Below the pieces are notes generated by a model, which was not told the origin of the DNA, made no database searches, and saw only the letters and a list, made by a program, of their open reading frames with translations. Of a stretch of 64,000 nt of DNA, positions 48,901 through 61,589 are shown piece after piece; positions within the stretch are counted from its first letter, which is position 1; the number at the start of each line of letters is the position of its first letter. The position numbers and the translations under genes are program-made. This stretch comes from Panagrolaimus kolymaensis. Its lineage: Eukaryota; Nematoda; Chromadorea; Rhabditida; Panagrolaimidae. The DNA lies in NCBI GenBank assembly GCA_028622995.1, contig JAJQJQ010000029.1:2728001-2792000 (forward strand), written 5' to 3'.

Positions 48901-50180
48901 TGTTCATCAAATGGCGGTAAAGGATTTAAAATTGGATCAATTGAGACTTCTCCTTCTCGAACATGTCCAACATCATCGAACTGACGCCCAATTAAATGAA
49001 CAACAAATTACTAAAGTTACGGGAGAAAATGATGAAGCTGAAGATTTGAGACCTTTTCCTACTTTAATTGAAGCTCTTGAAAATGTTTCCACTGATGTTG
49101 GATTTAATATTGAAATTAAATTTCCTATGATTCAAGAAGATGGAATAAATGAATGTGAAAATTATTTTGAACATAATGATTTTTTGGATCGCATTTTAAA
49201 GGATGTTTTTTTACATGCTGGAACGAGAAGGGTTGTATTTAGTTCATTCGATCCAGATATTTGCATGATGTAAGTCTTTTTCTAAAATTTTTGCATTTTT
49301 TCTTTGCCCAATATTTTTACTTAAAACATGAAAAAGATTGTTTTTAAAATTTGCATTTTCAAAAGCATTAAAACATCGGCTTATAATTTACCATCGGGAT
49401 GCAGAAATTTTTCCTTTCAATCAAAAAATGAGACACTTTTTTATTTATTTTTCCAAAGAACGTTTCTGAAACCTAAAATCAACACTTTAAATCGTTACTT
49501 TTTTTTTATCATTTTTCTCATCATCTTTTAATTTTAGGGTTGCGGTAAAGCAAAACAAATACCCAGTTTTATTCCTTTGTTGCGGGGCAAATACTCGGCA
49601 TCAAGTATATCAAGATGCAAGGACTCGAACTTCCCTCACTGCAGTAAACTTTGCAGCAGGTTGTGGAATTCTTGGAGTGAATTTTCATTCAGAAGATGTG
49701 CTTCGAGATTATTCACCCATTACTAAAGCCAAAGAATTGGGTTTGATTAGTTTTGTTTGGGGCGATGAACTCAATGATAAAGCTACGGTGGAATTTTTCA
49801 AGAAAACTGTTGGAGTTAATGGTGTAATTTATGATAGAATTGGAGAAAATGAAACTCGAAGTAATGTATTTTTATTGGAAAAAGCAAAGAAAACAGAAAT
49901 GTTTGCAAAGAAACCTCCTTCGCCAGTTTCAAGTCCTCGAGCAAATTCGGTTCAACAACTTAATGAACCCCCAAAATTTCCAAATCATAATGGTGGTGGA
50001 GCAGCAACAACAAAAACAAATTTTTCTCAATCTATTAGAGTTCAGCCCCATCATGATTGGCCCATTCCAACTCGACGAAGATCACCCACAACGAATGATA
50101 TCGAAAGGTTATTTGCAGCTTCTCATGGCCTCAATCAAGGTTATCTTCCACAACAGCTTACAACTGCTCAAGAAATTTAA
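45976..50180 (+). CDS. GPCPD1: Glycerophosphocholine phosphodiesterase GPCPD1-like
   Basis: Seven exons (45976-46124, 46303-46514, 46573-46730, 46901-46990, 47832-47945, 48452-49269, 49538-50180) join in frame. The enzyme cleaves glycerophosphocholine to glycerol-3-phosphate and choline in the cytosol. The N-terminal CBM20 (starch-binding) domain is seen as FVTGSDEKLGSWEPKNALRL, then FRYFLGYYLQ and VHKWETHL-like IIRKWETHL. The GDPD domain starts with VGHRGMGN (catalytic His), REN, then VEFDVQLTKD and FHDF (metal site and second His), and later FNIEIKFP, RRVVFSSFDPDIC, and WGDELND. All catalytic residues are present. The frame is open a few codons before 45976 but that is the first ATG. Intron 4 (about 840 bases) is far longer than the others. 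The tail is Pro/Gln-rich and less conserved. Confidence 0.9.
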
Positions 50181-50599
50181 GCAACTTTCTTTGAATGTGG
50201 TTAGAAAATTATTTTACTTTACCTTTACTTTTTTTGTGTTTTTACATATCTGTTTATCATCCACATGAGTTTATTTTTATATATCAATTTTGGCTTCAAC
50301 AAAAACTAAAACAACTGATTATTGTTTTTTATTTTTTCTGAAAAATTATGTTTAATAATTTTTCTTTGATTTACTGTAAATAAAATTTTATTAATGAATT
50401 AAATGTGTCCGCCGCTAGTCACCTATAATAAGTCAAATCTCTAAAGTTACTTGTAAATTTAGTCGACAAATTTGAAAAGAAAAACATAGTAATTTATGGA
50501 CGACAATAATAATAGAAATCAAAACTTTTTTTTGTAAATAAAAATATTTTTATGCAAATTTGATATCATTTTTTATTTAAATTATTTTCATAGCTTCTT
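50181..50599. other. Convergent intergenic spacer
   Basis: Lies between the 3' ends of two convergent genes; ATAAA/AATAAA-type signals are frequent (for example near 50380). Nothing else seen. Confidence 0.4.
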
Positions 50600-52061
50600 T
50601 CATTGTTTACCAAATTTTGCACAAAATTTGAAATTCAACCCTTCATGGATTTCAAATTCTTTGATAACAATAATTTTATCATCGGTTTCTTTAAATTTCA
50701 TTTCAGTTTTTGACCGATTAATAAACTAAAAAAATATTTGTAAAAAATACAATATAAAAAGAATAATAAAAAATTTACATTCAAATCTCTATCTTCATTT
50801 ACATCACTTCCATCTGCTTGAAATTCAATTAATCCTTTGATATTCGATGGAATACTTTTAAAATTATCTTTATCAATGTTGAAAATATCATCATATATTT
50901 TGGGTTTGCAACAATTTGAAGTAAACTTATAAAAAAAATTGAAGCTGTTAAGATTGGGAAACATTTGGGCAAAATAAAATGGAAATTGAGCATATTGGAA
51001 CATATCTTTATTGTAACAATAATGATCTCCACTAATATTAAGCTTTTTAATATGTGAGAAATTTTTTAGACTAAAACGAATTAAAATTTAGAGAAAAAAG
51101 TTTTATAATAAAAAGTATAAAACTTGCTTTTCATTTTTTGAATAAATTTCTGGTAATTCTTCTTCATCATATGGGATTGAAAAACGTGATGGAGGATCAT
51201 TATTTAAAAATAAAGTTTGTAATAAATTTTTAGAAATATTACCATCTTTGCCAAAAGTCAGATTTTTAAAAACTAAAAACATTAATAAAAATCTCACAAC
51301 CTTGAATGAATGATTTATATAAACTCACAAGTTGGAGGAATCTTTTCAAAACTATTTCTTTTAAATTTTTTTATAATAAAACCATTGTCATAATCAAAAT
51401 TTAATGTTAATTCATCAAATGAAAAAGAAAAAATATATGGGTAAAGCATTTTAAGCATAGGAGAATTAAATCTCATTCGAAAGGTTTTTTCTTTTTCAGA
51501 CTAAAAATAGTTTTAATAATTTAAATATTTTTAAGACAAACAACGCTCGCCTGAAATAATAAAAATTACTCACTGGATGATGATTATTAAAACAAATAGC
51601 TGTATGATCTGTACAAATTTCCATTGAATCTGCGTAAGTCAAAAGTTTTAAAACTAAGTCAAATGCTTCTTTTGATGATAACATAAATTTTATTAAAGCT
51701 TTTTCATCGATTTTTTCTTCGCTATTTGGATCAGCAAGAAATGCTAAAAAAATATCATGGATAATTTCATGATTCAAGGAAAGCTTTTTGCTTTCTTTTT
51801 CTTCTTTTGTAATTGATTCTTGGCTTTCTCGATCTTGGCTTTGAACCTGGAAAAAAATAATACAATTACGAATTTCCAATTATTCATCCAAAAATATGTA
51901 ATACTTACAACGTTGATACCTGCATTAGAAAGGTTCGATCCCGGAATATAAGGAAGTTGGGTGTTCATGGGTGATTGTTGTTGACTATCGTTGTCGATAC
52001 ACAAAATAGAAAGATCAATATTTTGCTTTTGTTCATCTTTATAATTATCGGCAGAGCTCAT
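50600..52061 (-). CDS. Second nematode-specific tandem family, copy H
   Basis: About six exons (52061-51909, 51846-51574, 51500-51329, about 51272-51124, 51070-50779, 50725-50600) with short introns. Visible parts are an acidic/polar start (MSSADNYKDEQKQNIDLSIL), an F-box-like helix (LNHEIIHDIFLAFLADPN), KFMLSSKEAFDLVLKLLTYA, a leucine-rich middle with DHYCYNKDMFQYAQFPFYFA and FYKFTSNCCKPKIYDD, and a conserved end (FKETDDKIIVIKEFEIHEGL). The join between exons 4 and 5 does not keep the frame with the obvious sites, so the model is provisional. The same order of blocks recurs in copies I, J and K. Function unknown; adaptor for ubiquitin ligase is one guess. Confidence 0.5.
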
Positions 52062-52750
52062 ATTTTTTATGCTAAATTTTTAACTAAAAAATAATTATTA
52101 ATTATTGTAAAAAATATCAAAAAATAAATAATGGAAATAAGTGTCTTTTAGCATTAAATATCATATAGGTATACTTCACGATAATAAAAAAAAAACGCAA
52201 ATGCCTGCCAATTCACTTTTATTATTTTTTTATTCACAAACTTTGCCATTCATTTTCTGCGACTTTTTTTTATTATTCAAAGAGGTCAACTAAAGGAGAG
52301 AGAAAAGATGCCACTGCCGTACAGATATTTATGAAATAAAAATGACCTCATTTTTGATGATGTCTGTCGGTTTGGCATTAAAAAATATCAACCCTTTTTT
52401 TTATTGCGGCCCTACTATTTATTGATTATTTTTTCTTTTTTGTTATTGAATGGGAAGAGCAAGAATTTTTTTTTATTTGATCTGTAACAAATTTTTTTTA
52501 GAACGAAGGAAAATGGATAAACAAAAATAAATGCCACCATTTTTCCCGCTTTTTTTATGGAACTTTTACGTTTTTTATATTTTTTTATTTCCGGTGTTGG
52601 GTGTTAAACTTTTATTCAATGCTATTAAAATAAAAAATGAAAAGAAATGAATAAATAATAATAGAAAAAAAAACGATAGTAATACAAACTAAAACTTTTA
52701 ATAAACAAAAAAAAATTCCGTGTAAATTTGATTCTAAATTAATTATTATC
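52062..52750. other. Intergenic spacer
   Basis: AT-rich DNA, including the promoter side of copy H; no gene or repeat recognised. Confidence 0.4.
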
Positions 52751-54466
52751 TCATTCCGCATCATTTTCACTTTCGGAGTGTCCATCACTTTGTGAATTAC
52801 ATTCAATATCTCAAACACCAACGAAAAATAAATATAATATAAAAACGAAAGAAAGAATCACAAAAATTGAAACTTTTTTTAAATAACTTTTTTTTTGTTC
52901 AATGGACTTTAATGCAATTATATGAATATTGTCCGAGCCGGCATTACTTTCTGGAGCATTGTTACTTTCAAAATCACTGTCACTTTCTGAAGAAGGCTCA
53001 TTAAAGGATTCAATGCTCTTTTCTGAATCATCCCCAGAATCATCATTATCACTAAACGCAAAACCATAATTATTATAATGGAGTTTTCGAATTTTAACAG
53101 AAAATTTAAAATTTAGGCCATTATGGATTTCAAATTCTTTTGTAACAATAAATAGACCTTTAGTTTCTTTAAATTTCATATCTTTTTCATTTCTAGCGCG
53201 TTTAATAAACTAAAAAAATATATTTATTAACGAGAATAAAAGAGTAGAAAAAAGGTTTACTGGCAAATTTCTCAAATCTCTATCAAAATTTCCGCCATCT
53301 CCATCTCCTTTAATTTCGATAAATCCTTTGACATTTAATGGAATTCTTTTAAAAGAATCCTTATCAATTTTGAAAATATCGTTAAATATTTCGGGTTTGC
53401 AACAATTTGAAGTAAACTTATAAAAAAAATTGAAGCTGTTAAGATTTGGAAACATTTCGGTAAAATAAAATGGAAGTTGTGCATATTTGAACATTTCTTT
53501 ATTGAAACAATAATGATCACCACTAATATTAAGTTTCTTAATATATGAAAAATTTAATCTAAAATGAATTAAAATTGATATTAAAAAAAGTAAAGAAAAA
53601 GTATAAAACGTGCTTTCCATTTTTTGAATAATTTTCTAATTCATCATATTCGATGGAAAAACACGATGGAGGCGTGAGTGGAATATTCTAAAACTCATAA
53701 ATAAAATACGAAGAAAAAATATTGTTAAAAAACTGGACCACATCATTATTATTGCCTCCACGTACATTTTTTCCATTCTTTTCTTTTATAATTGAAATTT
53801 CTATAATTTTTTTAGAAATTTTGGAATTTCTACTAATATCATAATTTTTAAAATCTAAAAAGCTTAATAAAATTTTTCAACCATAAATTTATGCGAGCTC
53901 ACTTGCGGAAGGGATTTTTTCAAAGTTATTTCTTTTAAATTTTTTCATATTAAAACCTTCACTATAACTAAAATCCAATGTTAATTCATCAAATGAAAAA
54001 GAAAAAATAAATGGATAAAGAACTTTAAGCATAGGAGAATTATATTTAATTCGATAGGTTTTACTTTTTTTTATCCTAAAAATGTATTAATAATTTATAT
54101 CACTTAAGAGGACAAAGTGTCTTATGAAATAATATAAAATAAATTACTCACTGGATTATTATTAATGCAAACAGCTATATGATCTTTGCAAATTTCCACT
54201 GAATTTGCATAACGAAAATGTTTTAAAACGAAAACAAATGTTTCTTTTCCCACTAACATGAATTTTGTTAAAGCCTTTTCATTGTTCTCATTATAGCTAT
54301 TTGAATCACCAAGAGATGTTAAAAAGATTTCATTGATGATTTCATAATTCAAACAAGGCTTTTTGTTTTGAAAAGAATGGTCAAAACCATTATCATTTAA
54401 ATCGATAATTTCATCCGCTTTTCGCTTTCTCTCATTTTTTGAATTGGAGTTTGAATTAAAGCTCAT
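52751..54466 (-). CDS. Second tandem family, copy I
   Basis: Starts at the ATG 54466 with MSFNSNSNSKNERKRKADEI (KRK suggests nuclear targeting), then LNYEIINEIFLTSLGDSN and KFMLVGKETFVFVLKHFRYA. Further exons carry DHYCFNKEMFKYAQLPFYFT and FYKFTSNCCKPEIFND, nearly the same as copy H, and FKETKGLFIVTKEFEIHNGL. It ends in a long acidic Ser/Asp/Glu tail (DNDDSGDDSEKSIESFNEPS...). After a weak intron (donor GTTATTT) a last exon SQSDGHSESENDAE ends at 52751. If that intron is not used the frame ends at 52811 in a hydrophobic stretch, which fits the family less well. Confidence 0.5.
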
Positions 54467-55481
54467 ATTTTTAAGCCTAAAAGTTTAATAACCAAATAAA
54501 AAAAATTATAATAAAAAATGCATCTAAATTTGTGAAATGATACAGAGAAGGTTGGTTTACAAAACAAAGAGAATAACATAAACGCTAAGTATTTTCGCCA
54601 TTGAAAAGAAAAAAAACTCTTTTGACACAAGTAAATATATTTTGTAAATCAAAAAAGAGCTAAAAATCAATCGAAAACTCTTCTCAAACTTTTTTTCAAT
54701 TCAAAGAAAGGTCAGCTAAAAAAAGTCAACCCATAGAAAAGTGCAAACACACATACAATACATTTGTGCAATAAATTAATCCAAGCCAATGAGGCTGGCT
54801 CACACACTCCAAACTTTATGCATTCCTGCCATAATGTCTGTCAAACAAGAAAAAAAAGAAAGGCAATTTTTCGTCCAAAGGCAATGCTGCGGGTTTACCA
54901 TAATTAATTTTATGAATGCTATCTAACTATTTTTAATTCTTTTTTTATGCGTGTATTTATTTTTATTTTTTTTTTTTATCTCTGATGAATTACTTTGTTT
55001 GATAGCCCAACTTTTGATTTAAAAAAAACAAAAAAAAGTTTCTATTGGTAAAGTCATTAATTAATATAGCTTAAATTTTTTTACTTTACTCTTGACTAAT
55101 TTTTCATTTGAATAATAAAAATAATAAAAAAACGCAAAGAAGCAAATATAATTTCATTACTACATATTAAATTTATTATAAGATTAATTTAATATAAAAC
55201 GGTTAAATATTTTTGTGGACATTCTTTGAACTCGTCGCATACGTATTTTCTTTTTCTTTTTAAATGTAATTTATGAAAAAATAAATATTAATTAATGCAA
55301 GTGGAATTTAGCGTAAAAGTTGTTTAATTTTTTTAAACTTTACAAAGTAAAAAAAATTTGAGAGAAAAAAGTTTTTTTTTTCTTTGCCGTTGTTGTCGTG
55401 GCTGAACAACAACTCTTAAAAATCTTCCGCTGTTTCTTTAAAATTTGTTTTGTAATTCCATGAAAATACTTTGATAGATAA
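54467..55481. other. Divergent intergenic spacer
   Basis: Between the divergent starts of copy I and the Srg-like receptor; must hold both promoters. AT-rich, no specific element identified. Confidence 0.4.
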
Positions 55482-56695
55482 ATGACTTCGATACTTTATA
55501 TTATTATTCTACAAATTATTGAATTAATAATTTACACTTTTCATATATCAGTGTTAATTTTACTTTATCGAAAACAAAAAACTCTCTTTAAAGGTCCATT
55601 TTATAATATCCTTCGAAATATTTTAGTTATCGATGTATTGGTTTTTGTTGCGGTAAGTTTACCAAAATTTCTGCATCATTAATTTTGAGAAATGGAAAAT
55701 TTAAGAAAAAAAGAAGGAGGAAAAAATGTTTCTTTTTTTGCTTAATTTTCTAAAAAAAAATTTTTTCTAGAGTGCCTCCTCAACTCGATTAGGTTTATTT
55801 GAACCATTTACAACCATATTTAAAACTAATGGTTCACTCATTGCTTCAATTCTGTACAATTCTTTATCATATTTGACAGTGGTCCAATATATTGGTCACA
55901 TGCTTCTTTCATGCAATCGTTTCACATTGCTTTGGTTTCCGCTGAGACATGAAATATTTTGGAAAAAACAATGGTACGCATTTATTATGTTTGGAATACC
56001 ATTTTTACATATTTGCTATAGAATTCATGAACCTGGAATGTTTATATTTTCAGAAAAAACCGTTTATGTTGTTGCTATAGCTTTGGTGAATACAAAAATT
56101 GGAAATTTTGCTTATGTTTCAGCATTTATTATTGGCCTTTCAACTACTTTTTTATCCGCTATTTTTAATATTATGTCTTTAATTAAAGTTTATTCCGGTG
56201 GTGGAAATAATAATACTTTGAATATAAATATTAATGAAAAACGATTACTTTGTAAGATAAATTTTTTATTCGAATTTTTTTTACTTTTGAGCAAAAACTT
56301 GAATCATAATTTTTTTTGGCTATTTTCTGCCACAAAAAACTAAAATATTTTCCCTAATTTTTACTCTATTTTTTTAGTTTTAACTTGTTTTATTTTTATT
56401 GCACAACTTTTACGAACTTTTTCAACAACGACTCGAGCACTTTTTACCCTTTCATCCGAAGTGAATGAAATTTTTGGCCTTGCTGTTCCTTTAACCAATG
56501 ATGCATTCGCATGGGCTGGAAGTATTTCGTTGATATTATTGAGGTAAAAATAAAAAGTTCATTTTAATCCAATGATCTTTTAATTTTTTTAGTGTAACAG
56601 TTCGAAAAGAATATATGATTTTATATTTTTGTCGACATCATCAAAAAATAGCTGTACCTAAAACTCATATAACTATGTCAAAAATAGGGATTTAA
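55482..56695 (+). CDS. Serpentine chemoreceptor of the Srg superfamily (Srg/Srv-like)
   Basis: Four exons (55482-55652, 55771-56251, 56378-56543, 56593-56695) join in frame to 306 residues. About seven hydrophobic segments. After TM3 the motif LSCNRFTLLWFPLRHEIFW follows the NR..s...P...E.IW pattern of Srg-type receptors. Near the end NDAFAWAGSISLILLSVTVRKEY fits their TM7 and R-rich exit. The tail is short (KIAVPKTHITMSKIGI). It is unrelated in detail to the two 293-residue receptors, so a second class is present here. It sits on the opposite strand between copies I and J of the tandem family. Confidence 0.78.
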
Positions 56696-57170
56696 AAACA
56701 AAAATGTGATTATTTTTAGCAAAAAAAAAAAAACAATATTTTATTATTTATTTATTTTTTGGGATCGTTTGGATAAAAGACTTTAAAACATTTATTGGAT
56801 GCTTTTCAAATAACGTCGAGAAATAAGTAATAAAAAATAATGAATATTTAAGCTCTCCTCCGTGGGTTTAATAAACTCAAGTATTGTATTTAATTTTGAA
56901 ACAACATAATTGCGTTCAAGAAATTGCAAAAATTTATTGAATTTTTTTCAACCAACATAATAATCAGAGAAAATATAAAAACAAAACGAAAAAAATTGCA
57001 AACAAGAATAAAACGTGGCTTTTTTACAAAGAAAAATTCTATAAGAATTTTTGATGAAATTAATTATTATCAGAATTATCACTGCCCCGAATTATCATTA
57101 CTTCCTTACTCATTATCACTAAAAAAAAGCTTCATCGATTGGAGGAAGGATTTTTGTAAGGTTTGCAAAA
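56696..57170. other. Spacer with possible decayed acidic-tail sequence
   Basis: On the minus strand, about 57120-57060, codons for Ser/Asp/Asn/Gly (SDNE stop GSNDNSG) resemble the acidic tails of copies I and K but are broken by stops. The rest is AT-rich and featureless. Confidence 0.35.
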
Positions 57171-57179
57171 GGTAGCAGA

Positions 57180-59222
57180 AAATTTGAATTCTAAACCATC
57201 ATGGATTTCAAATTCTTTTGTAACAATAATTTGTTTATTGCTTTCTTCAACTTTCATATCTTCTTCAACTTTAGCCCGGGCCTGGGTAATTTACTTCATG
57301 GTAGCACTTACGGCATGCAGGGTATTTTACGGCACCTAGGGCATGACACCGACAATCGAACGCTAACAAAATTCTAGAAAATCCATTGAAAAACCATATG
57401 AAACAAAAAAATTTCATGTGAATCTCATATGGATAAAACTCTCCCATGGGGGAGGAAGCCTATGTCACAAAATACATAGGGTTTCCATATGGATCATTTT
57501 TGATCCATATGAGTTTCACATGAAAATTTTTTGTTTCATAGGGTTTTCAATGGATTTTCTAGAATTTTGTTAGCGTTCGATTGGCGGTGCCATGCCCTAG
57601 GTGCCGTAAAATACCCTGCATGGCGTAAGTGCTACCATGCAGTAAATTACCCAGGCCCCTTTAGTCCGTGCAATAAACTAAAAAATAATGACTTAAATTT
57701 TAAAAGAAAAAATAAACATCCAAAAAAGCTTACATTTGAATGTGTATATTCCTTGCAATTATTTGCAGAAAATCGAATAATTCCTTTGGCGACTTTTGAT
57801 GAAAATTTTATGTTATTTTTCATTTCAAAAATTTCGGCAAATGAAGATTCATAATAATTAAAACTTTTATATTCAAGATGAATTTCCAAATATTTGAGGT
57901 TATTAAAATGTTCAGCGATAAATGCAATTAAATTGTTATAAATTTGAATTTTTTTAGGGGAAAAATCTTCATGGCTAAGTAGAAATTTTTCAATTTTGGA
58001 ATAATTTAGGCTAAAAATTAATGCTAAAATTAAAAGTAAAAAAATAGAAAAAAATTTACTTTTCTGGAAGTGAACCTTTTAATTTACTAAATTTTAGTTC
58101 TCGACACGATGGAGGAATAAATGGAAAATCCTAAAAAATTTTAAAAAATTTACATATACACTTTTTTTAAAGAAAACACTTACATCTAATTGAACATTGG
58201 AAATAGTTTGAATGCTTGAATTTTTCATCAAAATTTTTTTATATTCATTTAACATGTTTGTTTCTGGGTTATAAAATTCAAGAGTTTTAAAATCTAAAAA
58301 AAAGTTATATTTTTGGTATCAAAAAATTTAAGTAAGTATATTAATTAATCTTACTTCCAGCGAAAAGCTTTTCACAACCATTGTCCTTAAAATTTTTATA
58401 CCACCAATGATTTTTCGAGCTGCAATTATATTGAAGCTTTAAATATTCCATTGATGAAGCAATAACGGGAAGAATGAGTTTAAGCAAAGGAGATTCAAAA
58501 TTGATATAAAAATCTTTAGTTTTCCCAACCTAAAATAAAATATATATTTAATAAAAAATATTATGTTTGTATTCATCGTCAGCTTTTAAAATCCGCAAAA
58601 AATAAACCAACCGAATATTTGATTCTCAAATCAATAGTTGTGGAATATATTGTAACTATCATTGGATAACGAAAATACGATAAACCATAATCCATGGTTT
58701 GTTTTGAAGCAAGCATAAAGTTGGTAAAATCGTTTTCATCTAATTTGGAAATACCCTCACTTGAATAATCAAGAAATTCTAATTTAGAAAATATTTCTTG
58801 AAGGATATCATAATTGAGTATAGGTTTTTGGATTTCCTAAAAAAAATGCAAATAATTAGTAAAAATTCTAAGAAATTTAGAAAAAATAGTTTACAATAGT
58901 TTTAATTGGAATATCTGAATCAAGCATTTTATCAACTTCGTCGCCTTCTTTTTTGGTCGCCGCTTTTGATTTCTGTTTTGGAAGCTGCATTTGAACCTAC
59001 AAAAAAAAAGTTTAATTAGACTGGTTTTAGAATTTTGTTTACTCCAGTGCTATTATTAGTTTTAGATTGTTTTGATCGGGTTGAATAGCGATGTTGAGTT
59101 TCAATGATTGAATCTTCTGTTTGAAGGCCATTATTTGAAGCAAACGAAATTTCATCAACTTTTCGCTTTCGTCCAATTACAGCTTTTTGTTGTTGTTTAT
59201 TAATAGCAATTGTAGAATCCAT
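57180..59222 (-). pseudogene. Second tandem family, copy J, cut by a MITE
   Basis: Starts at 59222 (MDSTIAINKQQQKAVIGRKR, with RKRK), followed by exons carrying LNYDILQEIFSKLEFLDYSS, NFMLASKQTMDYGLSYFRYP, HLEYKSFNYYESSFAEIFEM and IKFSSKVAKGIIRFSANNCK. The next exon should read FIARTK then VEEDMKVEESNKQIIVTKEF, but between ...ACTAAA and GTTGAAG... lies a 385-base foldback element. Without it the two sides join in frame, as in copies H, I and K. After the insertion the acidic tail is also degraded. The product would be truncated or run into the element. Confidence 0.6.
57275..57659. mobile_element. Foldback MITE (385 bases) inserted in copy J
   Basis: Almost perfect palindromic arms of about 160 bases: the left begins GGGCCTGGGTAATTTACTTC, the right is its reverse complement ending GAAGTAAATT-like CAGTAAATTACCCAGGCCC. 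Arms share GCATGCAGGGTATTTTACGG, CCTAGGGCATG, CGAACGCTAACAAAATTCTA and GAAAATCCATTGAAAA. The loop (about 57440-57490) has two smaller palindromes (CTCCCATGGGGGAG and CCTATGTCACAAAATACATAGG). TTTAG (perhaps CTTTAG) flanks both sides as a target-site duplication. It has no coding capacity, so it is a non-autonomous element; its parent family is not identifiable here. The few arm mismatches suggest a fairly recent insertion. Confidence 0.88.
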
Positions 59223-59955
59223 AATCTATTGTTAAATAAACTTAAATGCGAGAAGGTCAGGAAGTAACTTACAACAGCAAAAACAACAACAGCAGAAAAA
59301 GGTTAAAAGTTTGCCAAGCAATTTTTTTGACTTTGTCTTTTTATTCAAATGAAAAAAAAGGCGCCATGAACTCGCAAACATACACACAAAATGTTTCTTC
59401 AGCGCGCGAGGTTTTAATTAAAACTAACTAACAGCCCATATTAGAGATGTTTGTATTGGCACAAGAAACTTTTTAGGCAAAGACCGGTTGATCTTTGTTT
59501 TTTTTATAATATTGAATGGCGAATAAATAATTTTTTGACTGCCCGTTGCAAACTTTTCCTTTCAATCAACACATGCATAAAAAATTTAAAAACATTTTTT
59601 CCCGGATTTCTTTTTTTTTGAGTTTGGTGTTTTTTTTTCTTTCTTTCTAAATAAAAACATTGAATTTGCCATTAAGAAAAAATGATTGAATTTTTCATTT
59701 TTATTTATTTAAAAAATGAAACAGCAAAAAAATAATATAAGCTGCAACAAAGGAAGCAAAAGTTTAAAATAAAAAATAGAGGAATGTGAAGTGGCAAACC
59801 AGTAAAAGATGAAACAAAATTTTGCGTATTCCTATTTTCAAACAACACACAACAAGACTCAGAGAATATATATGCAAAAACAAAAAATAAAAATGAAAGA
59901 AAAGGGCGATTTTTTTTAAACAAAATTTCTTCAAAAATTGATGACCCGTTAATTA
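59223..59955. other. Intergenic spacer between copies J and K
   Basis: AT-rich. Open frames at 59246-59431 (+) and 59705-59923 (-) have chance-like composition. No repeat noted. Confidence 0.4.
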
Positions 59956-61583
59956 TTAATCATCCGAATCACCACAGTTGTTGTTGGAGTCATCAACATC
60001 GCTTTCGGATTCTTCATTGCTTTCAGAACCACTACCACCGTTTTCATAATTACTTTCGCTTTCAGAAGTATCGCTTTCAGAAGCTTCTTCGTCACTAACA
60101 GAATCATCAACAACAAGCGTTTTATTTAATGTTGCAGAAAATTTGAATTCTAAACCATCATGGATTTCGAATTCTTTTGTAACCACAAAGTGTTCATTTG
60201 TTTCTTTAACTTTTATGTCTTCTTCATTTCTTGCACGATCAATAAACTAAAAAAATTAGCAATTTAATTGCATGTAAAATAGAAGAAGAAAAATGTTTAC
60301 ATCCATATACTCATCTGCTTTATAATGATTAGCAACAATAAATAAAAAAATTCCTTTGACTTTTGATGGAAATTTTAAATTATTTTTCATATCTACCATA
60401 TTATTGAGTGGATCTTCGGTAAGATGGGTAACATGATCAATGTGAATATTCAAATATTTGAGATTATGAAAATGTTCAGAAATAAATGATGAAAACTTTT
60501 GAAAAATGTCGACATAGTTATTATAATGGCAAAATTCACCATTAAGAACAAATTTTTCAATTTTGGAGTAATTAAGGCTTAAAAAATAATATTTAAAACT
60601 AATAATAAAAAAATCAGAAAAATTTACTTTGGTGAGAGTGAACCTTCTAATCTTCTAAAATCTAGTTCCCGACATGATGGAGGAATAAATTGAATATCCT
60701 AAAAGATGGAAGATTTTTATAAACAAAAAAATTAAAACAATAAACTTTCATCTAATGCAAGAAGGGAAATAACATGAATGTTTTCATTTTTCATCAAAAT
60801 TTCTTTAAATTCTTCACAAATGCTTGGTTCTCTAAAATAAAATTCGAGATTTTTGAAATCTAAAAAGTTGACTATGGGTTTTTAACATAAAAAAGTTTAA
60901 CCTTACTTTCAGCAAAAAGCTTTTCACAGCCGTATTTCTTAAATCTTTCATAATGTGAAGTATTTTCAAAATATTTATTAAAATCAATTATTAAAGATTC
61001 CAATGAAAAAGAAATGAATGGAAAAAAAGTTTTGATCATGGAAAAATCGATAGAAATCTTCTTCGGTTTTTCATCCTAAAAGCAGCAGTAACACAACCAG
61101 TTAAAATATCTAAAAAAAAACTAACCGTAAATTTAATTATCAAATTGATAATATTATAACAAATTTCTATTTTAATTGGATAATAACGTAAAAGTTTCAT
61201 AACAAGGTCAAGATTTTGTTTTCCACAAAACATAAATTTTGTCAAAGTTTTTTCATCGTGAACAAATTCAACAAAAATATCAAGGAGGATATCATCATTT
61301 ATATGGGGATTTTTGCTTTTTGGTTAAAATATTTAACTTTTGTTAATGTTGTGCCAAGAGACATTTTGAATATAATATATGCTGGCCGCAAAATAGTTAG
61401 TTAATAACTTACAGGTATTTTTTTATCTGGAATATCAACTTTAGATTGCTTTGAAAGTATCAAATCTCCATGTTGGACTTCCATGGTTGAAGGTTTTTGA
61501 CCATCGTCAGTGGAAGCAGAAGTTTCATCAACTTTCCGCTTTCGTCCATTTTTAGTTTTGTTAGTTGCGATGGTAGTATCCAT
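59956..61583 (-). CDS. Second tandem family, copy K
   Basis: Starts MDTTIATNKTKNGRKRKVDE at 61583 (an ATG two codons earlier is also possible), very like copy J. Then NDDILLDIFVEFVHDEKTLT and KFMFCGKQNLDLVMKLLRYY, middle exons with HFHNLKYLNIHIDHVTHL, and the closing exon VVTKEFEIHDGLEFKFSATL, with a long acidic tail (VSDEEASESDTSESESNYEN...NNNCGDSDD) ending at 59956. The spacer exons were not all resolved. A basic start with an acidic Ser/Asp/Glu tail would suit a nuclear or chromatin-linked protein, but this is inference. Confidence 0.5.
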
Positions 61584-61589
61584 CGTCAT

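Noticed and set aside
57531..57854. Plus-strand open frame across the MITE
   Set aside because: It reads through the palindromic arm and the antisense of copy J; not a gene.
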